This document shows, one piece after another, positions 1 to 5,604 of a stretch of DNA of 7,431 nt. The position numbers and the translations under genes were made by a program. Every line of letters starts with the position of its first letter. Position 1 is the stretch's first letter. The DNA is from Candidatus Microgenomates bacterium (GTDB lineage: Bacteria > Patescibacteriota > Microgenomatia > UBA1406 > GWC2-37-13), in NCBI GenBank assembly GCA_016178125.1, contig JACOTV010000067.1, positions 1 to 7,431 on the forward strand, read 5' to 3'. Under the pieces are notes generated by a model that worked only from the letters and a program-made list of their open reading frames with translations, was not told where the DNA came from and searched no databases.

Positions 1-330
1 CTCGAGGTCGAACTGGAACTTGGCACGGGCCTTGTCCTGTACAAACGCGCCGATTGCCGAGGAGGCTATGTCTGCGGGGACGTCGGATTTCATGAACTGG
101 AAGCTCTCTTGGGGGAGCATGAGAATGACCTCTTTTTCTTGGTTTGCCGAGAGCTGGGTGAGGCCTTCTTTAATTGCCGAGGCTAAGACGTCGACATTCT
201 GCACCATACCGTTTTCCAAGAGGGCGACTTCGTGCTGTTTTTCGAAAAAATCAACTTCGTATTGTCCAAGAAGGGTCTTTTTTAGTAAGAGGAGCTTGAT
301 CTGCTTGTTGTCGAGTGCAATAAAAATCAT
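1..330 (-). CDS. PilM-like actin-fold protein, N-terminal part (runs off left edge)
   Basis: This is a partial gene of 110 visible codons, open to the left edge. The product begins MIFIALDNKQIKLLLLKK, then has a segment ending in ENGMVQNVDVLASAIKEGL and a later VILMLPQESFQFMKSDVP. That order (a first beta strand with an IALD phosphate-1-like loop, a strand leading to a 'nG.i.n.d.l...i' element, then 'v.lpqe.f....vP') is the pattern of the type IV pilus assembly ATPase PilM and related actin/FtsA-like proteins. In known systems PilM sits on the cytoplasmic face of the membrane and binds the PilN N-terminus. The usual GxDxGxxxxK loop is reduced here to ALDNKQIK, so this is a divergent member. 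The start at 330 has GGAGG five bases upstream; an in-frame ATG at 342 is possible but would swallow that site. No downstream pil genes can be seen, so the family call is moderate and the role inferred. Confidence 0.5.
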   Translation of the reverse strand, partial: MIFIALDNKQIKLLLLKKTLLGQYEVDFFEKQHEVALLENGMVQNVDVLASAIKEGLTQLSANQEKEVILMLPQESFQFMKSDVPADIASSAIGAFVQDKARAKFQFDLE

Positions 331-335
331 ACCTG

Positions 336-340
336 CCTCC
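336..340 (-). promoter_or_regulatory. Ribosome binding site of the PilM-like gene
   Basis: GGAGG lies five bases before the ATG at 330. It is the strongest Shine-Dalgarno match in the window and favours the start at 330 over the in-frame ATG at 342, which overlaps it. It directly follows TATAAT, so a transcript starting seven bases after that box would lack this site. The two signals may belong to different transcripts, or one of them may be fortuitous. Confidence 0.6.
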
Positions 341-370
341 ATTATAAGATGATCCGAATTTAAAAAACAA
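341..370 (-). promoter_or_regulatory. Candidate promoter of the PilM-like gene
   Basis: Reading the minus strand, TTGTTT (370-365) and a perfect TATAAT (346-341) are separated by 18 bases. This fits a primary-sigma promoter. The predicted transcription start would be only about three to four bases before the ATG at 330. The -10 match is strong, but the closeness to the start codon and the abutting GGAGG make the exact use uncertain. Confidence 0.45.
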
Positions 371-374
371 GTAG

Positions 375-380
375 TACAAT
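375..380 (+). promoter_or_regulatory. Candidate -10 box of dnaG
   Basis: TACAAT ends nine bases before the dnaG ATG. I do not see a good -35 at 16-18 bases (the bases around 351-358 read gatccgaa), nor a TGn extension. If used, the mRNA would start about three bases before the ATG, which is nearly leaderless. The weak -35 keeps confidence low. Confidence 0.35.
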
Positions 381-385
381 AGGTG
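381..385 (+). promoter_or_regulatory. Ribosome binding site of dnaG
   Basis: AGGTG, complementary to the CACCT end of the usual 16S tail, lies four bases before the ATG at 390. It is one of only two convincing Shine-Dalgarno sites in the window. An in-frame TGA (384-386) overlaps it, so translation cannot start further upstream. Confidence 0.5.
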
Positions 386-389
386 AGCC

Positions 390-2159
390 ATGATAAGTGC
401 CGCTGAAGAAGTCAAGAAAAAGCTCGATATCGTTGAGTTTGTAGGATCGTATATAACGCTTAAAAAAGCGGGACGCAACTTTCGTGCCAACTGTCCTTTT
501 CATCAAGAAAAGTCGCCTTCATTCATCGTGTCACCGGATCGCCAGATATGGCATTGCTTTGGTTCGTGCCACGAAGGCGGGGATGCGATTAAATTCTTTA
601 TGAAGTGGGAAAACATACCCTTTAACGAAGCCCTCAAGGAGCTTGCTCAGAAGGTAGGGGTGAAAATAGAGACGTCGTCCATTGAGGACGCGGCGCTTAA
701 GACCCGATCAAGACTCCTTAAAGCCAACCAGCTAGCCGCACAGTATTATCGGTATGTATTGGTAAGTACTCCTGTCGGTCAAAAGGCACGAGAATATTTG
801 GCAGGACGTGGTGTAAACGAAAAAATTGCCGAAAAGTTCGGAATCGGCTATGCGCCGCAATCGTGGGATTCGCTGAGCACATTCCTGGCATCGAAGGGAT
901 TCTCACCTAAGGAATTAGAAGACGCGGGGCTTGTGATTCCGGGCGGCCGCGGTGTTCATGACCGTTTCCGCGGCCGCCTCATTTTTCCCATACAAGACAC
1001 TCGTGGCAACATCATCGCATTTTCAGGTCGTATCCTTCAACCCGACGAAAAATCGGCGAAGTATATTAATTCTCCGGAGTCGGTCTTGTACCATAAACGT
1101 GAAACGCTCTACGGTATTTTTCACACAAAAGACGCGATAAAAAATAACGAAGCAGTAATTCTGGTTGAAGGAGAATTTGATGTGATTATGCCGTACCAGT
1201 TTGGGATTGAGAATATTGTTGCGGTCAAGGGGTCGGCAGTAACACGTGAGCAACTGCAGCTGATCAAGCGATATGGGAGTAGGTTGATATTTGCCCTCGA
1301 TGCCGATTCGTCGGGCGAGGACGCCATTAAACGCGGATTCCGCGAGGCCGAAGATATGGATTTTGAAGTGAGCGTTATGGTTCTCGATTTTGCCCACGAT
1401 CCCGATGAGGCCGTTCGAACCAACCTCCTCGCGTTTAAAAAGGCCCTCAAAAACGCGATTCCTATTTATGATTTCTTGTTCGATTCGCTTAAGCGTAAGT
1501 ATTCAATCGACGATCCGTTTGGTAAGAAAAAGATCGTCGACGAAATTGTTGCTCATTTACAGCGAATTCCTAATCCAATCATCCAATCTCACTATGTTCG
1601 CAAGATTTCGAGCCAACTTGAGGTAAGTGAGGAAAGTCTACTCCGATCAATACAAAACCAACGCCGACGAGGAACGATGCCTCGGAGGTATGCTCCCAAA
1701 ACCGAGCCTAAGCAAAAAGACGAAGATCGTCATACGATGATTCAGAAATATGTACTCAGTCTGCTGTTTCAAAGCAAACCCGATATCGATATGCCGCTAA
1801 AAGATGTGTATGAATCCGTGTCTGAGGCCGACTTCTCGCTCCCTGCCTACTGTCAGCTATTTGAGCTCAGCCGACGCTTTTTCAACGAGCACAAGACGCT
1901 CGACGAGCGGTTTCCCCAAACGATCCCTGCGGAACTCGTGCCCGTGTACGATGAACTCCTTTTGTACGGCACGTTTGAAGAATCACAATTGCCCCATAAT
2001 ATTGTTCGTTTAGCGCATGAAGTCAAAGAAAACGCAATTAAACGCACCATAAAAACACTCACCTCAGGTGAAAAAGATATGAGTGATACCGAAGAGGAAC
2101 AAATCAGGCAGCTTCAAAAAGAGTTAAAAGAGGTGGAAAAAAAGCTCGGGAACGGGTAA
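390..2159 (+). CDS. dnaG: DNA primase DnaG
   Basis: The 589-residue product is a full-length bacterial primase, which makes the short RNA primers for replication together with the replicative helicase. Residues 1-90 form the CHC2 zinc-binding domain (ligands C35, H38, C56, C60). Residues about 105-245 are the catalytic-core N-terminal subdomain, with the conserved RFRGRLIFPI at 192-201. The Toprim domain follows, with VEGEFDV at 259-265 (E260), ALDADSSG at 302-309 (D304, D306) and DPDE at 337-340, the acidic residues that bind metal. Residues about 445-589 match the position of the helicase-binding domain and end in a charged probable coiled coil (QLQKELKEVEKKL). Oddities are one extra residue in the second zinc half-site (CFGSC rather than CFGC) and Glu instead of the common Tyr in the EGYxDV motif. 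An in-frame TGA at 384-386 fixes the start. The stop lies one base before rpoD, so the two are almost surely co-transcribed. Confidence 0.96.
   Translation: MISAAEEVKKKLDIVEFVGSYITLKKAGRNFRANCPFHQEKSPSFIVSPDRQIWHCFGSCHEGGDAIKFFMKWENIPFNEALKELAQKVGVKIETSSIEDAALKTRSRLLKANQLAAQYYRYVLVSTPVGQKAREYLAGRGVNEKIAEKFGIGYAPQSWDSLSTFLASKGFSPKELEDAGLVIPGGRGVHDRFRGRLIFPIQDTRGNIIAFSGRILQPDEKSAKYINSPESVLYHKRETLYGIFHTKDAIKNNEAVILVEGEFDVIMPYQFGIENIVAVKGSAVTREQLQLIKRYGSRLIFALDADSSGEDAIKRGFREAEDMDFEVSVMVLDFAHDPDEAVRTNLLAFKKALKNAIPIYDFLFDSLKRKYSIDDPFGKKKIVDEIVAHLQRIPNPIIQSHYVRKISSQLEVSEESLLRSIQNQRRRGTMPRRYAPKTEPKQKDEDRHTMIQKYVLSLLFQSKPDIDMPLKDVYESVSEADFSLPAYCQLFELSRRFFNEHKTLDERFPQTIPAELVPVYDELLLYGTFEESQLPHNIVRLAHEVKENAIKRTIKTLTSGEKDMSDTEEEQIRQLQKELKEVEKKLGNG
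942..978 (+). repeat. Perfect 11-bp all-GC inverted repeat inside dnaG
   Basis: GGCGGCCGCGG (942-952) and its exact reverse complement CCGCGGCCGCC (968-978) flank a 15-base loop; one further G-U pair (941/979) is possible in RNA. The arms encode Gly/Arg residues on either side of VHDRF, just before the conserved primase motif RGRLIFP. An uninterrupted 11-bp GC stem would be a very stable mRNA hairpin and stands out in a gene of moderate GC content. It has no T-run after it, so it is not an intrinsic terminator. Gly (GGC) and Arg (CGC) codons make such a match easier by chance. Confidence 0.75.
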
Positions 2160-2162
2160 AAT
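2134..2162 (+). promoter_or_regulatory. Candidate internal promoter for rpoD at the end of dnaG
   Basis: TGGAAA (2134-2139) and TAAAAT (2157-2162) are 17 bases apart. The -10 box includes the dnaG stop codon. The predicted transcription start is about 2168-2169, directly before the second in-frame ATG of rpoD at 2170. The -35 matches only four of six consensus positions, so this is suggestive only. Confidence 0.3.
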
Positions 2163-3261
2163 GCACTCTATGACTAAGATTAAAACCAAAAACTCCTATG
2201 AACATCTCATAAAACAAGGTGAAGAAGATGGCTTTCTTGTACAAGAAGATATCCTCATGGCCTATCCCGAACCCGAAAAGCATATCGAAGAAATCGACGA
2301 ATTCTTTAGCGAAGCGCTCACGAAGGGCATAGACATCTTTGAAACCGTTTCTACACGTGAAGAAGAAGAAGCCAAAAAGTCGGCCGAAGAAATCGAAAAG
2401 GAAATCGAAATGCTCATTACTTCTAAGCACGGTGAGTCACTTGATCCGATCAAAAAGTACCTGAAAGAAATCGGTAAGACACCGCTTCTTAAATTCGACG
2501 AAGAAGTTGTCCTCGCAAAGCGTTACGAGAAGCACGACGAGAAGGCAAAGGAACAACTCATCAAAGCGAACCTTCGTCTGGTGGTTTCGATTGCGAAAAA
2601 ATATCTTGGCCGTCGTTTGTCGTTTCTTGATCTTATCCAAGAAGGCAACAAGGGTCTCATCCGCGGTGTCGAAAAATACGATTGGCGTCGAGGATTTAAA
2701 TTCTCAACCTATGCCACCTGGTGGATTCGTCAGGCGATAACTCGCGCCATAGCCGACCAATCGCGTACCATCCGTATCCCAGTGCACATGGTTGATCAGA
2801 TCAATCGGTTTTACAAAACGCAGCGTAAACTAACCCAAAAACTCGGCCGCGAACCTAAGCTCAAAGAAATCGCCAAGGAAATGGAAATTACCGTCGAAGA
2901 GGTCGAGAATTTGATGCGTATTTCTCAGCAGCCCAAATCACTTTCGACCCCGATAGGCGACGATAAGGAAACAACCCTTGAGCAATTTATCGCCGACGCA
3001 AACCAACCAACACTCTACGATAAAGTTTCAAAAGAATTGTTAAAAGACGCCCTGAATAAGGTCCTCGATACACTTTCGCCACGCGAGCGCAAAGTGCTTA
3101 TGATGCGGTTCGGATTAGAAGACAGTAAGCCTAAAACACTGGAAGAAGTCGGTCGCGAATTCAAAGTCACCCGCGAGCGCATTCGCCAGATTGAGGCAAA
3201 GGCAATCCGTAAGCTCAAACATCCGACCCGTGCCCGTAAGCTTAAGGACTTTCTTGACTAA
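2161..3261 (+). CDS. rpoD: Primary RNA polymerase sigma factor (RpoD/SigA)
   Basis: The 366-residue product is a compact primary sigma-70. Residues about 14-62 (LIKQGEEDGFL to KGIDIFE) resemble region 1.1, which marks primary sigmas. An acidic linker follows, then region 1.2 (DPIKKYLKEIGKTPLL, 95-110), region 2 with NLRLVVSIAKKYLGR (137-151), DLIQEGNKGL (157-166) and the -10 recognition helix TYATWWIRQAITRAIADQ (183-200), region 3 (about 210-290), and region 4 with LSPRERKVLMMRFGL (305-319) and the -35 recognition helix-turn-helix TLEEVGREFKVTRERIRQIE (326-345). It binds core RNA polymerase and directs housekeeping transcription. The long non-conserved region of proteobacterial RpoD is absent. 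Two in-frame ATGs (2161 and 2170) are possible. The first lies one base after the dnaG stop and has no Shine-Dalgarno site, which fits translational coupling; the second would suit a short transcript from the internal promoter. The gene order dnaG-rpoD is the conserved macromolecular synthesis pair. Confidence 0.97.
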   Translation: MHSMTKIKTKNSYEHLIKQGEEDGFLVQEDILMAYPEPEKHIEEIDEFFSEALTKGIDIFETVSTREEEEAKKSAEEIEKEIEMLITSKHGESLDPIKKYLKEIGKTPLLKFDEEVVLAKRYEKHDEKAKEQLIKANLRLVVSIAKKYLGRRLSFLDLIQEGNKGLIRGVEKYDWRRGFKFSTYATWWIRQAITRAIADQSRTIRIPVHMVDQINRFYKTQRKLTQKLGREPKLKEIAKEMEITVEEVENLMRISQQPKSLSTPIGDDKETTLEQFIADANQPTLYDKVSKELLKDALNKVLDTLSPRERKVLMMRFGLEDSKPKTLEEVGREFKVTRERIRQIEAKAIRKLKHPTRARKLKDFLD

Positions 3262-3281
3262 TACATGGGTGTTTCGATGGG

Positions 3282-3310
3282 TTGATTTAGCGGATAGGTT
3301 TCTGTAGAGT
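3282..3310 (+). promoter_or_regulatory. Candidate promoter of the CPBP gene
   Basis: TTGATT (3282-3287) and TAGAGT (3305-3310) are separated by exactly 17 bases in the 59-nt gap after rpoD. The predicted start lies about 3317, four bases before the ATG at 3321, and no Shine-Dalgarno site precedes that ATG. This is the best -35/-10 pair in the window on spacing. Confidence 0.45.
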
Positions 3311-3317
3311 TACTCTA
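3305..3317 (+). repeat. Short palindrome TAGAGT-T-ACTCTA over the -10 region
   Basis: Six-base arms flank a single base. It covers the candidate -10 box and the predicted transcription start of the CPBP gene. It could be a binding site for a dimeric regulator or a chance match; no second copy was noticed at the other gene starts. Confidence 0.35.
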
Positions 3318-3320
3318 TAC

Positions 3321-3974
3321 ATGGCAGACGCACCGAAACGAAGGGGCATATCGCACCTTGAAAAGGCTCTTAACATCTACGGTATTGTTCTTATTATATG
3401 GAGCTTATATAGATTCTACTTTAAGCTTTCACAACCTCTTTGGTTTGATGAATTTATTGCAAAACCCGCAATCTTTATTCTTCCTGTTTGGTATTTTATT
3501 TCTCGGTACGAGAAGAAATCACTGGCAGAAGGCTTACACTTTCGCACGAAATCACCAGTCATCGATATTATCGCCGGTCTCTTGATCGGCTCAGTGTTCT
3601 TCATAATTTCTGCACTCCGTGCAAATGGGGTGCATTTAGTGTATCCGACCGTATTCCTGTATGTAGCAATAGCCCTTGCAACGAGCATTTCCGAAGAAAT
3701 CGTCGCGCGGGGATTTATATTGAACAGACTCTACGATAGTAATAAAAATGCCATTTTATCATCGATATATGCGAGCATACTATTTTTCTTTTTACGCGTC
3801 CCGATTCTATTTGTCGAGAACAAGCTCGCAGGCAGCATGCTCGTACAGACCCTTGCCGTGAATTTCGTACTGAGCTTGGTCATATCGTTGCTTTTTGTAT
3901 ACCGCCGAAGTCTTACGTTTGCGGTTGCCATACATTTCATGTATGCCTTAAGCTTCTACCTCTTTGTATCATAA
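3321..3974 (+). CDS. CPBP-family (CAAX protease/bacteriocin-processing-like) membrane protein with degenerate motifs
   Basis: The 217-residue product is hydrophobic, with about six to seven membrane segments (about 17-34, 47-61, 80-98, 107-123, 145-165, 173-193, 196-215). SEEIVARGFILNRLY (124-138) is the first CPBP motif, EExxxR (E125, E126, R130), followed by a hydrophobic stretch as in the family. CPBP proteins are intramembrane glutamic-type proteases related to Rce1; in bacteria many have immunity, processing or unknown roles. Two usual motifs are altered. FxxxH reads FFFLR (155-159), so the histidine is replaced by Arg159. HxxxN/D reads HFMYA (205-209), keeping His205 but losing Asn/Asp. 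It may therefore be an inactive or altered relative. The N-terminus MADAPKRRG is basic and probably cytoplasmic. It follows rpoD after 59 nt with its own promoter-like sequence, and it converges with the surface-glycan operon. The family call is good; activity is doubtful. Confidence 0.72.
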   Translation: MADAPKRRGISHLEKALNIYGIVLIIWSLYRFYFKLSQPLWFDEFIAKPAIFILPVWYFISRYEKKSLAEGLHFRTKSPVIDIIAGLLIGSVFFIISALRANGVHLVYPTVFLYVAIALATSISEEIVARGFILNRLYDSNKNAILSSIYASILFFFLRVPILFVENKLAGSMLVQTLAVNFVLSLVISLLFVYRRSLTFAVAIHFMYALSFYLFVS

Positions 3975-3995
3975 CGAAGTGCGATGGTTAGAGAG

Positions 3996-5594
3996 TTACG
4001 GTTTGTATACCCAGAAGTCTTCGTGGATGCCTGTCTTAATGACACGTATTTTTTTGTGGTCTGCCTTCAAAAGTGATTCATGGTTTTTAAAGTCTTCCGG
4101 AGTCCCGACGACTATTGAATTGGGTGGAATAGTTTGCGGAATGGTAAACGTAAACTTGTCATAGCTTTCAACCTGTCCAAATCCATACTGATCAGGCGCC
4201 GAAAGGCGCGCTTGCTTTTGATACGTCACCGGATCATAGCCGAGATAAAACAGGGTGAATATATAAGGTTCTCCGTTTTCCTTAGATATATAGAAATGAT
4301 CAGTGCTCGTATAGTCTGATTTAATAATTTGACCGAGCTCTCGATATCCGCATTGTTGCGCTGTGATTACGGTGTTGCGTTTGTTGTAGTGATTTAAGTA
4401 AAAATTCCATCCATAGAATAGAAACAGCAAAAACAAAATTCCAAAAGCACCCGTTGCATTGGATCGATGTTTTTTTGGAATTTGTTTTAGACATTCGATA
4501 AATCCGTAACCAGCAAACACACTCAGCAAGGGAAGTATAAAGAGCGTTCTCGTGATTGACGCCCCAGCCCATGTAAGCGACCCAGCAAGTGGTGTGATAA
4601 TTAGGAGCCCGCCCAGAAAGCGCAGGTTCGCATCTTTTTTTCTGATCAAAAAGTAGAGCCCTACAATAAAGAACAGATATTCAATATAGGTAACAGGCGG
4701 CATGTCACTCATGCCAAACCGATAGTTTTGGTCCCCTCGCGTTGTAAGAAAATCCGGCGAGTAGTACATGAGGTGCTGTCCAAGAAACTGTGTGGCCGCA
4801 ACGGTATATTTGTTATAGAGCAGTTTATTACCTCCCTCGGTTCGAAACTCTTGGGTCTTTAGTGCCAAGCCAGGATTCTTGAAAAACAACAGGTTGCTGA
4901 CACGCGCAGGCGCATACACGAAATCAGGAATCGCCAATATGATAAGCGCCGCAAGAAGGGCCATAAGGTGCGCTACAGGAAGGCGCTTACGTATGACCTC
5001 CCACCCAGCAAACAGGAAGAAAAATATGGCAAAGATACGAGCCGATTGATAGCTAAACAGCATGAGAGACAAAGAAAGTACCAACAACCCAAACGACAGT
5101 TTATTTTTGAGCCGCAACCACCGCTGAAACAGTATGCACGTCGTGACTACCAGGAATACCGCAAGGTACCCCTCGTGTGCTTGGCGTCCTATCACCGCAA
5201 GACCGAGTGATGTTGCGACAAGCCCACTTGATACGAGTGCTATCGATTCATTCTTAAAAAGCTCCATGGAGAGGAAAAATACGGCGAGCGGTAGTGCAAA
5301 TGCAAGGACCATATTCAGCGCACGTGTGCTGGTTTCGGTCAGACCGAGCGTTGCAACAAAAGGAACGCTCAGGTACGAGTACAGAGGCATTTGATAGTCT
5401 CCAAAAGATTTGAGACGGAGGGGAACCGTTGTACCATATTCGTCTTTCCCCGTTTTAGCAATCGAGTATGCGTTATAACCAAATGCTGCTTCATCGGCAT
5501 TCATGCAAGCGGGAACCGACTCTTTTTTTGCGACATTAAGGAACACAGATACCGCGCAGATAAGTGTTAAGAGAATAATTGTTCTGATATTCAT
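3996..5594 (-). CDS. GT39/ArnT-like polytopic membrane glycosyltransferase
   Basis: The 532-residue product resembles the PMT/ArnT GT-C superfamily, which moves a sugar from a polyprenyl-phosphate donor to a lipid or protein on the outer face of the membrane. After the first helix (residues 4-22) the first external loop has MNADEAAFGYNAYSIAKTGK (31-50) with the expected acidic pair D34/E35, and then SFGDYQMPLYSYLSVPF (63-79), a hallmark of this family. About ten further helices lie between roughly 90 and 390, and a soluble domain of about 140 residues (393-532) ends the protein. I chose the ATG at 5594, which gives MNIRTIILL leading straight into a helix. An upstream in-frame ATG at 5636 would overlap the preceding GT2 gene by 32 bases and add a polar WRNSSDHC tract. 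It starts 10 nt after the GT2 stop with no Shine-Dalgarno site, so it is probably the last gene of the operon. The exact donor and acceptor cannot be read from the sequence. Confidence 0.85.
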   Translation of the reverse strand: MNIRTIILLTLICAVSVFLNVAKKESVPACMNADEAAFGYNAYSIAKTGKDEYGTTVPLRLKSFGDYQMPLYSYLSVPFVATLGLTETSTRALNMVLAFALPLAVFFLSMELFKNESIALVSSGLVATSLGLAVIGRQAHEGYLAVFLVVTTCILFQRWLRLKNKLSFGLLVLSLSLMLFSYQSARIFAIFFFLFAGWEVIRKRLPVAHLMALLAALIILAIPDFVYAPARVSNLLFFKNPGLALKTQEFRTEGGNKLLYNKYTVAATQFLGQHLMYYSPDFLTTRGDQNYRFGMSDMPPVTYIEYLFFIVGLYFLIRKKDANLRFLGGLLIITPLAGSLTWAGASITRTLFILPLLSVFAGYGFIECLKQIPKKHRSNATGAFGILFLLFLFYGWNFYLNHYNKRNTVITAQQCGYRELGQIIKSDYTSTDHFYISKENGEPYIFTLFYLGYDPVTYQKQARLSAPDQYGFGQVESYDKFTFTIPQTIPPNSIVVGTPEDFKNHESLLKADHKKIRVIKTGIHEDFWVYKP

Positions 5595-5604
5595 GACGCA
5601 ATGA

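Larger units (their letters stand above)
331..389. other. Divergent intergenic region between the PilM-like gene and dnaG
   Basis: These 59 bases contain the start signals of two divergent genes and nothing else that I recognise. On the minus strand TATAAT is followed at once by GGAGG and then the ATG. On the plus strand TACAAT is followed at once by AGGTG and then the ATG. In both cases the promoter-like -10 box abuts the ribosome binding site. The centre is an A/T-rich stretch (359-370). I see no inverted repeat long enough to call an operator. Confidence 0.6.

Noticed and set aside
48..185. Recurrent CTCGGCAA words in the PilM-like gene
   Set aside because: Three copies in this short stretch come from Ser-Ala codon pairs (TCG GCA) and a similar Leu/Ser context; spacing is irregular, so they are not a repeat array.
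20..352. Plus-strand open frame of about 110 codons opposite the PilM-like gene
   Set aside because: It mirrors the minus-strand coding frame, has Ser/Cys/Arg-rich composition without any family pattern, and the opposite strand has a convincing start with GGAGG.
1023..1450. Minus-strand open frames within dnaG
   Set aside because: They are antisense shadows of a strongly conserved primase sequence (Toprim region) and show no recognisable domain or start signal.
2104..2430. Phe-rich minus-strand open frame across the dnaG/rpoD junction
   Set aside because: The Phe-rich composition is the antisense of GAA/AAG-rich sigma N-terminal codons; it is a shadow.
2507..2740. Plus-strand open frame in another phase inside rpoD
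   Set aside because: It overlaps regions 1.2-2 of the sigma factor, whose conservation explains the sequence; Arg/Ser-rich with no motif.
3262..3320. Intrinsic terminator after rpoD
   Set aside because: No stem of useful length followed by a T-run is visible; the only dyad is the short palindrome over the candidate -10 box.
4968..5394. Plus-strand open frames opposite the GT39 gene
   Set aside because: They lie opposite conserved helices and the NADEA-to-GDY region of the membrane glycosyltransferase and have no promoter or ribosome site.
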